Below, piece after piece: positions 1-9,600 of a DNA stretch of 64,000 bases. The stretch's first letter is position 1, and each line of letters opens with the position of its first letter. The stretch comes from Dehalococcoidia bacterium (GTDB lineage Bacteria; Chloroflexota; Dehalococcoidia; Lucifugimonadales; Lucifugimonadaceae). The stretch covers positions 1-64,000 of the forward strand of contig JAPYUK010000001.1 in the NCBI GenBank assembly GCA_029936155.1, written 5' to 3'. Position numbers and translations under genes: made by a program. The notes below the pieces were generated by a model. The model was not told the origin of the DNA and searched no databases. It worked only from the letters and a program-made list of their open reading frames with translations.

Positions 1-42
1 TTCCTTGAATTGACAACCGAAGAGAATTTAGGCGAGTAGGAA

Positions 43-804
43 TTGCGTTTCATATCCGTCATAGCGATCAAAGAGATTCGCACATATTTCGCCTCGCCAA
101 TGGCCTACGTGGTTTCAGCGGCATTCCTGGCAATTACCGGCTTCTTCTTTGTAGCGTCGGTTTCCGACGCTTTTGCAGAAGCCAGCATCCGTGGCTATTT
201 GGCCGGTGCCATCTTCTTCATGATTTTCATGTCGCCAGCTCTTACGATGCGACTGATAGCTGAAGAGCAGAAACTTGGCACTCTGGAACTGCTTCTCACG
301 TCCCCTCTACGGGAATTTGAGATTGTGTTCGGCAAGTTCATCGCCGCATTTGTGATGACGATGATCATGGTTGGTCTTTCGCTCTACTTCGTGGTCGTCT
401 TGTTCGTCTACGGCGACCCGGACATCGGCCCGTTGTTAAGCGGCCTACTTGGACTAACCCTGTACGCAGCAGCAACTATTGCAGTTGGGTTGTTCGCATC
501 GTCACTGAGCAGTAACCAGATTGTGGGACTGGTCGTTGGTTCTGGGATTCTGACGGCACTAACGATTATCGATTTTGTGAGTGCCCGTCTTTCAGGCGTG
601 GCAGCGCAAGTTCTCGACAGTTTTCAGCTGGGTGCGTCGTTCTCAGTATTTGATCTTGATAGCTTCGGAGTTGCCGAAGGCGGCCACTTTGCAGACTTCG
701 CTAGGGGCATTATCTCGCTTACAGATATCGCCTATTACTCTTCATTAACAGCAGTGTTCTTGCTCCTCACAGTTCTTGTGTTGGAAGCAAGGCGATGGCG
801 CTAG
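43..804 (+). CDS. ABC-2 type transporter permease, GldF-like (gliding-type auxiliary ABC system)
   Basis: Six-TM ABC-2 permease pattern (AEEQKLGTLELLLTSPLREFEIVFGKFIAAF); directly followed by GldG-like and DUF4340-like genes; TTG start. Confidence 0.8.
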   Translation: MRFISVIAIKEIRTYFASPMAYVVSAAFLAITGFFFVASVSDAFAEASIRGYLAGAIFFMIFMSPALTMRLIAEEQKLGTLELLLTSPLREFEIVFGKFIAAFVMTMIMVGLSLYFVVVLFVYGDPDIGPLLSGLLGLTLYAAATIAVGLFASSLSSNQIVGLVVGSGILTALTIIDFVSARLSGVAAQVLDSFQLGASFSVFDLDSFGVAEGGHFADFARGIISLTDIAYYSSLTAVFLLLTVLVLEARRWR

Positions 805-818
805 GCCAGTATCAGTAG

Positions 819-2576
819 ATGTCAACAGAGCAGCAGAACAGGCCAGACAGTCGGCCATCCCCAGATTCCGTTCGTGAAAAGACTTCCGTTCTCGGAGGTC
901 TGAAGAACAACACGCGTTCGATACGTCAGGCACTCGCACTCATCGGTGTCGGTGCAATCGTATTCGGTGTGTTGATATGGATTTTCCTGCGAGGCCTAGA
1001 AGGTCCTTCGTTCACCGTCATGGGCGTCGGTCTTGCACTATTGCTAGTCGATGCGGTCATCTCGCTGGCAACAGTTCGCCAGGCGTTATTTGGTCGAAGA
1101 GGTCGTTACGGACTCAACACCGCGATCGTGTTTATCGTTTTCCTAACGATCGCAGTAATAGTCAACTACACCCTTTTCTGGGCTGTGGACCGACCGAATC
1201 CGGCCGGATGGCTGCGTGTGGATACGACAGCTACCAAGCAGTTCCTTCTTGAGGAACAGGTTGTTAACACGCTCGAAAACTTGAGAGAGCCGATCAAGAT
1301 CACCGTCTTTATGACTACCAACTCGGCGGCTGGTGCCGCTGCATGGCGAGACACCGACGACATGCTTAGCGAGTTCCGACGTCGTTCAGGTGATTTCGAA
1401 CTGACTTACGAGCAGGTCGACCCCGAACTGGATCCGACCACCGCTACTGCTCTAGGAGTGACACAGTTCCCCGCTCTCGCAATTGAGGGAATTGAAAGTC
1501 GTCGTCTGGACGTGGTTGTTGGGGACAATCCGAACGATGGCCCTGATATTTTCACCGAACAGCAGGTTGTGACGAGCCTTCTCGTCATCAACCAGATAGC
1601 CCAGAAGAAGATCACCTTTATCACTGGTCACTCTGAACGCGATGTGACAGATGTAACGGAGATTTCTGGACTTGGGCTTGCTGGACGAGCTCTCAACAGG
1701 GAGAACTACATCGTTCTCGTTGAGACCTTGCAGGAACTCGGAACGCGGATGGCCATTGGCAATCCGCAAGAAATGCCGGCAGCCCTCGTATTTGCTGGTC
1801 CGACACAGGACCTATTGCCGTTCGATCAGCAGGTATTGCTCGATTACGCCCGGTCTGGTGGCAGCATCCTGTTCATGTTCGAACCGTACGTCACTCCAGA
1901 TAGCTTCAAACAGTTCCTCTCCCGATACGCAGTGGCGATTGCTGACGGTCAGGCTGCAGATATCTCAAGCTTTGTTGCTCCGAGCCCGACGTTCATCCAG
2001 GTGAAGAGGAGCAATGGACAGCTTCCACCAAACCCGGTTACCGATGGTTTCGAGGTGCTTTACCTGCCCGGTACGACTCACTTTGGCTGGACGGTGGACC
2101 CGCAGTCGGTTCCGTTAGCGAATGAAACCACGCCGCTTGTGAATCAAGGCGTTATTGCATCGACCACTCTAAATAGTTGGTCGGAGACTGATCCCAACAC
2201 ATTGGATTTCGATCTGAACACTGAGGTGGCCGGCCCTCTGCCAATCGCAATCGTTGTCGAAGCAGTGGGAGAGTTGGCCGGTGGTGTATATAGCGACGGT
2301 GAAGGGCTAATAACTCTGAACATGGTGCTGATTGGTGACACGGATTTTGCCACCAACAACTATTTCAGCTCGGCGAACAACTCTGATCTGTTCGTAAACG
2401 CAGTGAATTTTCTTGCGGACGATTTCGAACTGATTTCAATACGTGAGAAGACCGATTCGAACCGCCAATTATTCCTTACTCGGAACGAGCGTGATTTCGT
2501 ACGTTGGTCTGGCTGGCTGTTGATGCCCGGTCTCATCAGTATTTTCGGGTTCTGGACCTGGTGGAGAAGGCGCTAA
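819..2576 (+). CDS. GldG-like ABC-type uncharacterised transport system protein
   Basis: Long extracytoplasmic domain flanked by TM helices (ITFITGHSERD, SILFMFEPYVTP), C-terminal TM; order after GldF-like permease. Confidence 0.8.
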   Translation: MSTEQQNRPDSRPSPDSVREKTSVLGGLKNNTRSIRQALALIGVGAIVFGVLIWIFLRGLEGPSFTVMGVGLALLLVDAVISLATVRQALFGRRGRYGLNTAIVFIVFLTIAVIVNYTLFWAVDRPNPAGWLRVDTTATKQFLLEEQVVNTLENLREPIKITVFMTTNSAAGAAAWRDTDDMLSEFRRRSGDFELTYEQVDPELDPTTATALGVTQFPALAIEGIESRRLDVVVGDNPNDGPDIFTEQQVVTSLLVINQIAQKKITFITGHSERDVTDVTEISGLGLAGRALNRENYIVLVETLQELGTRMAIGNPQEMPAALVFAGPTQDLLPFDQQVLLDYARSGGSILFMFEPYVTPDSFKQFLSRYAVAIADGQAADISSFVAPSPTFIQVKRSNGQLPPNPVTDGFEVLYLPGTTHFGWTVDPQSVPLANETTPLVNQGVIASTTLNSWSETDPNTLDFDLNTEVAGPLPIAIVVEAVGELAGGVYSDGEGLITLNMVLIGDTDFATNNYFSSANNSDLFVNAVNFLADDFELISIREKTDSNRQLFLTRNERDFVRWSGWLLMPGLISIFGFWTWWRRR

Positions 2577-2578
2577 AA

Positions 2579-3589
2579 ATGAATCTGCGCCTGATGCTCG
2601 TACTCATAACGATCCTTTCCTATGTCGCAATTGGTGTGACGTGGGTGATCACCAATCCAACCGAAGAAGCCGTCGAAGATAATCCGCCATTCTTCTATAC
2701 GCTGGACACTAATGATCTGCGGAACATCAGGATCGACACAGGCGATGCAGAAACCAGTTGGTCGCTCAAGGACGGTACGCGACGTTGGTATTTCGATGAC
2801 CTGAACGAAGTTCCAGCTGATCTGTTCCGGTGGGGTGGAATTACGCAGCTACTCGGAGGTCCACGGACTCAGCGAGTGCTCGCACCAAACATTGATGATC
2901 TCGCCACTTACGGTCTCGATCAGCCGAGTGCTACGTTCTCAGTCACTCTCCGGGACGATTCGAATGTCACACTTGTTCTCGGGGATCTGACACCCGATGG
3001 TTCAAGCAACTACGCGCGTGTCGAAGGCTTTCCCCAACTCGTGCTTGTCGACGCAACTTGGGGTGCGGTTCTCGAGCGCCTCGTGGACGAACCGCCTTTG
3101 CCAGAGTGGTATTACACGCTGTCGGGCCAAGTTCGAGAAGTCATTCTTTTCGACAACAACGAAGTACTGCGAGCGTACGGTTACGACAGAGAGATCGACG
3201 TGTGGACTGTCTGCGATGTTCCACTTGCCACCGACCCGTGCACAGGACCCCAGTTGGGTGATTCTGAGGCAATTGATATCGAGATTGCTCACTTTGGAAA
3301 TCCGCAGATCATTGGCGCGGTCGAGCTCAATCTTGCCGACGAAGAAGATTACGAGCAATACGGCACGGTTCTGGAGTCGCCATACATTGCGTTGCGAATC
3401 GAGAATCAATCTGCACAGAACGTGATCGAAGTCACTCGTCTAACGATGACAATTGGTGATGAAACGGAAGACGGCCTATCACGCTTTGCTGTCGCAAATG
3501 AGACATCGGACGTCATCATGGTCGACAAGGTCTGGGCAGATCGCGTACTTGAGCTGTTCTACGGCGATGTCCTCGCCGACAACAGCTAG
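2579..3589 (+). CDS. DUF4340-like domain protein, third member of the GldF/GldG-type cluster
   Basis: N-terminal TM then LATYGLDQPSATFSVTLRDDSNVTLVLGD; ATG at 2579 preferred over the ORF-track start at 2504. Confidence 0.7.
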   Translation: MNLRLMLVLITILSYVAIGVTWVITNPTEEAVEDNPPFFYTLDTNDLRNIRIDTGDAETSWSLKDGTRRWYFDDLNEVPADLFRWGGITQLLGGPRTQRVLAPNIDDLATYGLDQPSATFSVTLRDDSNVTLVLGDLTPDGSSNYARVEGFPQLVLVDATWGAVLERLVDEPPLPEWYYTLSGQVREVILFDNNEVLRAYGYDREIDVWTVCDVPLATDPCTGPQLGDSEAIDIEIAHFGNPQIIGAVELNLADEEDYEQYGTVLESPYIALRIENQSAQNVIEVTRLTMTIGDETEDGLSRFAVANETSDVIMVDKVWADRVLELFYGDVLADNS

Positions 3590-3768
3590 AACGTTGGTAC
3601 GGTCCGGATTTCTCAGTTAGTAGCCGTTCTCCCAACCGTGGTCGCGTTTGGCTTTAATCTGCTAATTAGTGGGCTTCCACTCAGTCGTCGCTAGGGTTAG
3701 ACGCGACTCGATCACCCCAGTACTGCCTTAGCCACTCACGCCGTCCACTGAAGGCGGTTCGAGTCGAA

Positions 3769-6700
3769 TTAGGTAGTCAGGTTGCGATAGAGCTGGGGCA
3801 GGCGCTTCGGAAGCAAGCTAATGTCTGACAGCACTTCATAACTGAAGTCTTCCATCATCGTTTTCATGTAGTCGTGACCTGCTTTGTCGACAGTCAGACA
3901 GAATGGTGTGATGCCCGCCTGGCGTGCCTCGATCAACGATTGCCGGGTATCGTGTACTGCGTATTCTTTCTCAACACCCTCACGAGAGTATCCGCGGTCC
4001 TGCGGTCGTCCATCAGAGATTAAGAACAGGAATCTAGATCGTGCTTCGACCTCGGCGAGCTTGGCTGCCGTGTGACGAATCGCTGGTCCCATTCGAGTCG
4101 CATGAAGCGGTGCAATGCGATCAATTCGGCGGGGAACGATATCGGTGAATTTCTCGTCGAGATCTTTGATTGTGTAGAACTCGACGTTTTCCCGACCGTA
4201 TCCCGAGAATCCATATATTCCGTAAGCATCGCCAAGCGCTTCGAGTGAGTTGACCAGAAGCGTGATGCCTTCCTTCTCAACGTCCACGATTCGCTTGTAC
4301 GTACGGCGCAAGCCCTCTGAGCGACGTGAGCGCAGCCAGACCATGTACTCGACAGGGTCATCAGGTGCGCCCCAATCGTCGGACGGTTTCTTTGCTTCGT
4401 CGATGGCTTCTGCCGTTGATGCTGACAGGTCCAGCAGGAACGCTACGGCGACTGAACGCTCATTCTTGTTCCTACGCCAGAAAAGTTTTTCATCTGGCGA
4501 CACGCCTACACGCAGGTCGATCAGTGCCTCAAGCACGGCGTCGAGATCATGCTCTTCGCCGTCTTCGAGTCGTTTTTGCTTCCTGTACATCTCGGGAATG
4601 ACCAGCTCGAACTGACGCTTGATCTGTGCAACGAGACCTTGATTCTCGGCGAGTGTTTCGCGGAAGAAATTCGGTTCACCGTCGGTCATGATCTTTTCGT
4701 GAACCATGCACCAGTCGGGTTTGTATTCGTTGGCTCGGAAATCCCACTCCGGGTAGGTAAAGGTGTCAGGTTCAGTTGCAGTGAGTGGCCCGCCATCTTC
4801 ATCGACGTGCTGTGAAGGTCCTGGTTGAAACTGCTGGTTTTCGGGATCGCGCTTCTGCAGCTCTTTCATCAGGTTTTCGATCATTTCTGAAACCTGCTGG
4901 TCGCCGCCTTCTTCACCTTCAGTCTGCTCCATCTCCATTTCAGGAGCATTCTTCATCATCTCTTCGAGCTGCTCTTGAGTGATCGGTTCCATCTCGCCGT
5001 GCTCAGTCATTTCACCGCTTTCCATCATCTGCATCTGCGAGAGCAGCTGGGAAAGCTCGGGTTTGAACTCGCCGCGATAGTCGACTTCCTGGGGAGATGA
5101 ATAGTCTTCTTCGCCTTCACCCTCGAACTCCTGCTCGCCGGTGCCTTCTTCTTTATCGCCTTCGCCCTCTCCTTCTGGAGATGGCTGCCCCATGAACTGC
5201 TGAATTACCTCTTCAGGATCGACAACATCTTCGTCATCGGAGCCGGAAGAATCTTCTTCTTCCTCTGGCTCGAGTTGCTCGAATTCGTCATCGTCCAGTT
5301 CATCGTTATCGATATCGATGAGGATTGAGTAGGCACGAATCGATGCTTCGGCAGCGTCCTCGACGATGGCGTCGATAGATGTGATCTTTCTGATCAGGCG
5401 GCGGAGCTTGCGTGCAGCATCCTTGTGCTCAGCAGGGACGATCATGTCGTCGACCTGATCGAGGCTGACCCTGATCATAAACTCGACAAGCGCCTCACGA
5501 GCGGGAAGCTCGGTGACGTCCGGGCGTGATTCGAGCGCTGCACTCCGGACGATGTTGTACATTTCCATCACGCCTGGGTAGAGTTCGGCGACGTAGCCGT
5601 CGATACGTGAGCTTTCGAGAACGGTGAACACGTCGAGCGCCAAACGGCGCTCCTGAAACAGGTCAAAGAACCTGCTCATGTCGGTGAGAAATTCCGGTGT
5701 CTCGGGCTCGGCCGCTTCCTGTGTGGCTTCTGCTGCGGCCTGATCGGCCGGCGGTTCGTGTCCAAACACGACAACCTGTGGCTTCTCAACGGTTTTCTTC
5801 TTGGCAGCTTCGTCGGCAGCCTTTGCAGCTTTTAGTTCCGATGCGCCGGGAAGGCGAGGTCGCAAATCGTCAAACAACAGCGATGGAATGTTAAAGTCAA
5901 ACGCGAATGATCCAAATTCAATGTGCCCGATCTGGTGGGTCGAAATGACTTTGAAGAAGCCGAAGTTTTCATCTTTGGTCGTGTATCGGTTGATAACAGA
6001 CGGCATGTAGATCGTTGTGCCTTCAGTAGTCGGCAGTTCGCCCTGGAACCAACCAATGTTCTTCTCAGCAAGCTGTTGAGCTGCCTGAACATCGATGGCG
6101 CGCCCAGTCAGCGCCAGACAGTACATCTGGATTATGTCTCTGACGCGAGAGAGCTCGATCGAAGACGATAGTGAATCGAGCATCTCTTGCGAGCGTGGAG
6201 ACTCGAGTTTGAAGTACGAGATTGCGGACTCATCGCTCTCACGAGCTATTTGAATGCCTTCCAACTGCCACTGCCCCATCTGCTCGAATGTAACGCGTTC
6301 CAGCACTTCAGGGACGATCTTGAGAAATTCGGGAGCGGCTGGAGCTGATACTGCTGCAATACCATCGGTCATTTCCAATAGGCGATCTCGCGTATCAGTT
6401 GGCACGCGGTTCACTGTGTTTGCACCGTCACGCAACATGCCAGCGGCATCGCTTACCCCTGTGATGACGAGACGGCGCGCCAAGGAAATGAGCGGTGCAC
6501 GGTGATTCGGCCCAAGCTCAACGAGAGATGCCGTGGCCGAGTCGAACAACACAGCCGTTTCACGCCACGACTTTTCCGCAACGATCTGTGCAAGGTTGAT
6601 AAACCGGTCTACGTCCCCAGTGATCTTCGGGAATAGCTCAATACCGGCGCCAAGAGCGTCACCGGCCTGATCGTACGAACGTCGGGAGAGGATCTCCAAA

Positions 6701-7206
6701 AATTCACCAAAGTGACAGAACTCCTCGAACGAAAGTGTTTCGAGTAGATCTGGAGTCGCTTCGAATAACCGGCAAGAAAGTGCTGAAGACTTCCAGGTTC
6801 CGCGGTAGAGCGCTCGGCATACGTTCGCCCAGTCGTCGATGTAACGGGGTCGCAGCCTGAGCATGGCTTTTGGGGATGACTTGAAATAAGCGACCGCGAG
6901 TGATGGCGAATCTTCGCAGAGTGACGTCCCTGTCTTTGCCCATTTCAGGAACTGGCCCGAGGGTAGCTGACGTTGAACGGCGACAGAGGCATCGAAGAAC
7001 TCTGCCGCTGCTTCCCATGACCGAACAGTCATGCGAGCGATCTCGAGACCTTCAGTAGCCCACTGCTGACAGGTCTCGTCGGCGAGTCGGCCAGAAAGCT
7101 TTTCGAGAGCAATTTCGTAGCGTTCGAGAACAGGAGCGGGGAACTGCTCGAGTTCTTTCCTAGTCACTTCAATAGCCGGCTGTTTTGGTTCGTCAGAACT
7201 AGTCAA
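3769..7206 (-). CDS. Large VWA-domain protein of NorD/CbbO type
   Basis: 1145 aa; C-terminal VWA-like segment (VAVAFLLDLSASTAEAI...FLISDGRPQDRGYSREGVEKEYAVHDT) with acidic linker; near a CbbQ/NorQ-type AAA+ gene. Confidence 0.8.
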   Translation of the reverse strand: MTSSDEPKQPAIEVTRKELEQFPAPVLERYEIALEKLSGRLADETCQQWATEGLEIARMTVRSWEAAAEFFDASVAVQRQLPSGQFLKWAKTGTSLCEDSPSLAVAYFKSSPKAMLRLRPRYIDDWANVCRALYRGTWKSSALSCRLFEATPDLLETLSFEEFCHFGEFLEILSRRSYDQAGDALGAGIELFPKITGDVDRFINLAQIVAEKSWRETAVLFDSATASLVELGPNHRAPLISLARRLVITGVSDAAGMLRDGANTVNRVPTDTRDRLLEMTDGIAAVSAPAAPEFLKIVPEVLERVTFEQMGQWQLEGIQIARESDESAISYFKLESPRSQEMLDSLSSSIELSRVRDIIQMYCLALTGRAIDVQAAQQLAEKNIGWFQGELPTTEGTTIYMPSVINRYTTKDENFGFFKVISTHQIGHIEFGSFAFDFNIPSLLFDDLRPRLPGASELKAAKAADEAAKKKTVEKPQVVVFGHEPPADQAAAEATQEAAEPETPEFLTDMSRFFDLFQERRLALDVFTVLESSRIDGYVAELYPGVMEMYNIVRSAALESRPDVTELPAREALVEFMIRVSLDQVDDMIVPAEHKDAARKLRRLIRKITSIDAIVEDAAEASIRAYSILIDIDNDELDDDEFEQLEPEEEEDSSGSDDEDVVDPEEVIQQFMGQPSPEGEGEGDKEEGTGEQEFEGEGEEDYSSPQEVDYRGEFKPELSQLLSQMQMMESGEMTEHGEMEPITQEQLEEMMKNAPEMEMEQTEGEEGGDQQVSEMIENLMKELQKRDPENQQFQPGPSQHVDEDGGPLTATEPDTFTYPEWDFRANEYKPDWCMVHEKIMTDGEPNFFRETLAENQGLVAQIKRQFELVIPEMYRKQKRLEDGEEHDLDAVLEALIDLRVGVSPDEKLFWRRNKNERSVAVAFLLDLSASTAEAIDEAKKPSDDWGAPDDPVEYMVWLRSRRSEGLRRTYKRIVDVEKEGITLLVNSLEALGDAYGIYGFSGYGRENVEFYTIKDLDEKFTDIVPRRIDRIAPLHATRMGPAIRHTAAKLAEVEARSRFLFLISDGRPQDRGYSREGVEKEYAVHDTRQSLIEARQAGITPFCLTVDKAGHDYMKTMMEDFSYEVLSDISLLPKRLPQLYRNLTT

Positions 7207-7234
7207 TTCTGTTCTCGCCCTTTTTCAGACTCTC

Positions 7235-7822
7235 TCACGCCGCGTTCATAACAATGTCGATGGTGTTCGCAATGATCCAGGCAGATGCTCCCCAGATGAT
7301 GCGATCCTCGTAAGCGTAGGCAACCATCTCTCGCCTACTACCGTTGCGGATGATCGTGATCGTCCGCTTCGATATGTCGTCCACAAATACTCGTACTGGG
7401 ATATTGACCACTTCAGCAACTTCGCCAGCTTCGGGTGTGAGCCGCACTTCGTCGGTAACACGCCCGGCGTATGGCCACACCTCGAATCCTGAAGAAGTAT
7501 CGACTGGCTTCATCCCGCACCAGATGTCGATTTCGCTCGAATCAATCCCCAGCTCTTCTCTTGTTTCACGTAACGCTGCCGCCATCGCCGACTCGTCCGT
7601 GTCATCGATCTTGCCACCCGGAAACGCCCACTCACCACCGTGGTGCCTCATGTTGGCTGCTCGTTTGATCATCAGTACGCATGGTTCCCCGTTGGCGATG
7701 CTGAATAACAGCGATACAGCCGCGGGAGGACTGCTACCCAGTGCATCCTGCTCAATTTTCGGATCAGAATGCGATCTCAGAGTAGTTTCGAGCCGTTGTA
7801 TCGTGAGCTTGGATGTGTTCAC
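7235..7822 (-). CDS. NUDIX hydrolase (CoA pyrophosphatase-like)
   Basis: Nudix box GGKIDDTDESAMAAALRETREELGI. Confidence 0.85.
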   Translation of the reverse strand: MNTSKLTIQRLETTLRSHSDPKIEQDALGSSPPAAVSLLFSIANGEPCVLMIKRAANMRHHGGEWAFPGGKIDDTDESAMAAALRETREELGIDSSEIDIWCGMKPVDTSSGFEVWPYAGRVTDEVRLTPEAGEVAEVVNIPVRVFVDDISKRTITIIRNGSRREMVAYAYEDRIIWGASAWIIANTIDIVMNAA

Positions 7823-8703
7823 GCGAAGATCGAAGTTACAACCTCGTCGATGCTGCGTTGGATCTGCGGGTCATCAGTGATACCCCAGGTAACGGATACC
7901 TGACATGCACGACGATTCGACACGCCTTCTTTGATGAGGCGACCTGCATAGATAAGCATTCGTGTGCTTGCGCCTTCTTCCAGGCCATGCTCACGAAGGT
8001 TTCGGATTTTCACACCGAGTCTTGCCAAACGCTCAGCAGTTTCAAGTTCGCAACCCGACTCGTAGGCGATGATTTGTGCTTCACGCTCTTCGTCCGGGAA
8101 GTCAAATTCAAGTGCGACGAATCGCTGACGGGTACTGTGTTTTAGGTCCTTGAGTGCATTCTGGTAGCCAGGGTTGTACGAAACAACCAATAAGAAACCA
8201 TCGGCAGCGTCAATGGTTGTACCAAGCTTGTCGATCGTCAGTGAACGACGGTGGTCGGTAAGTGGGTGAATGATGACGGTGGTGTCTTTTCTAGCCTCAA
8301 CGATTTCGTCGAGGTAGCAGATTCCACCGTATTTGACTGCGCGGGTTAGCGGACCATCGATCCAGCGTGTGCCGTCGGCATCAAGTAAGTAGCGTCCAAC
8401 GAGGTCGCTGGCTGTCAGGTCTTCGTGACATGCGACCGTGATTAGCGGGAGTTTTTCGTCCGTTTTACTGGGCGACGCGCCGTTGGGGTTCCGCTTTGCA
8501 ATACCCTCGCTCAATCGCCATGCCATGTGCTCAACGAAACGGGTTTTTCCGGTTCCGGTCGGGCCTTTCAGCAAGATTGGAACTCGCTGACGATAGGCCG
8601 ATTCAAAAATTTCGATCTCGTCAGAAGTCGATACGTAAAACGGCTCGTCCGCTACGTAATATTCTTCGATGTTCCGCTCGTTGTATTTCTGCTGTGTGGC
8701 CAT
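7819..8703 (-). CDS. MoxR-family AAA+ ATPase, CbbQ/NirQ/NorQ type
   Basis: Walker A KGPTGTGKTRFVEHMAWRLS, Walker B CYLDEIVEA, C-terminal region of CbbQ type; overlaps the NUDIX gene by a few bases. Confidence 0.88.
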   Translation of the reverse strand: MATQQKYNERNIEEYYVADEPFYVSTSDEIEIFESAYRQRVPILLKGPTGTGKTRFVEHMAWRLSEGIAKRNPNGASPSKTDEKLPLITVACHEDLTASDLVGRYLLDADGTRWIDGPLTRAVKYGGICYLDEIVEARKDTTVIIHPLTDHRRSLTIDKLGTTIDAADGFLLVVSYNPGYQNALKDLKHSTRQRFVALEFDFPDEEREAQIIAYESGCELETAERLARLGVKIRNLREHGLEEGASTRMLIYAGRLIKEGVSNRRACQVSVTWGITDDPQIQRSIDEVVTSIFA

Positions 8704-8792
8704 TTAGCACTCGCGCCTAGAAGGCGTTTCCTCACCGATTTATCCGGTGAACTACTTGGAATGAGGTCCCGTTTTTTATTGGCGATTTTGAT

Positions 8793-9398
8793 TTATCTAT
8801 TTCGTTTTTCTGGGATCGACTCCCAGAGCTCGACTATTTGATCACGCAGATCATCAAGAGTTGTGTTGTTTTCGATGACCAGATCAGCTATCGATTTACG
8901 TTCGTCCGAGGTCAACTGTGCAGCTACCCTCGCGCCTGTCTCAGATTCATCCAGACCTGATCGTTGCTCGACTCGTTTGACAATATCACCTCTCGGTGAT
9001 TCTACCGTCCAGACGATGTCTGCCAATCGATCCCATCCCGGTTCGTAAAGCTTTGCTGCCTCGAACACAACAACTTTGGTTCCGCGTTTTTCCTCTTCTG
9101 CAAGGCGAGCCTCGATCATCTCTTCGACGACTGGCCAAACAATTTCCTCAAGCTCCAAACGTCGGGCTGGATCAGAAAAAACGATCTTCCCCAAAGATTT
9201 CCTATCGATAAAACCGGAGGGGTCTAGTACGTCATTTCCGAACTGGCTGACAATCGCTTCGTGAGCCTTTGTTCCAGGCAGATAAGACGAGTGCGCAACC
9301 TTGTCCGACTCGATCACCACCGCCCCCAGTTCAAGAAGAACGTGTATAACCTCGGTTTTTCCGGTACCAATACCGCCGGTAAGGCCGATGACTAACAC
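8793..9398 (-). CDS. coaE: Dephospho-CoA kinase
   Basis: MLVIGLTGGIGTGKTEV P-loop and CoaE features. Confidence 0.92.
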   Translation of the reverse strand: MLVIGLTGGIGTGKTEVIHVLLELGAVVIESDKVAHSSYLPGTKAHEAIVSQFGNDVLDPSGFIDRKSLGKIVFSDPARRLELEEIVWPVVEEMIEARLAEEEKRGTKVVVFEAAKLYEPGWDRLADIVWTVESPRGDIVKRVEQRSGLDESETGARVAAQLTSDERKSIADLVIENNTTLDDLRDQIVELWESIPEKRNR

Positions 9399-9600
9399 TT
9401 ATGCTCCCAATTGTGCCCGGTTAGTTATGTGGCGAACCGATTAATCTTACGCCCGTGCGTTCGTTATCGCAGTGCTATTTCCAACTAGATTGCGGTTAGG
9501 CGGTAGTAAACTTTTGTTACCAGTGTTGCCCAGAAGTAGTTTCGGGAGGGAAACTTGGTCAGTATTTTTTTTCGTACACACCTCAGTTTGGAGAACGCTT

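Noticed and set aside
4250-4982. Multiple plus-strand ORFs inside the NorD-like gene, and similar antisense ORFs throughout
   Set aside because: Shadow ORFs opposite strong coding sequence; no independent motifs.
9472-9600. N-terminal extension of SelA from the ORF-track start
   Set aside because: Residues MLFPTRLRLGGSKLLLPVLPRSS... do not resemble SelA; GTG at 9601 fits better.
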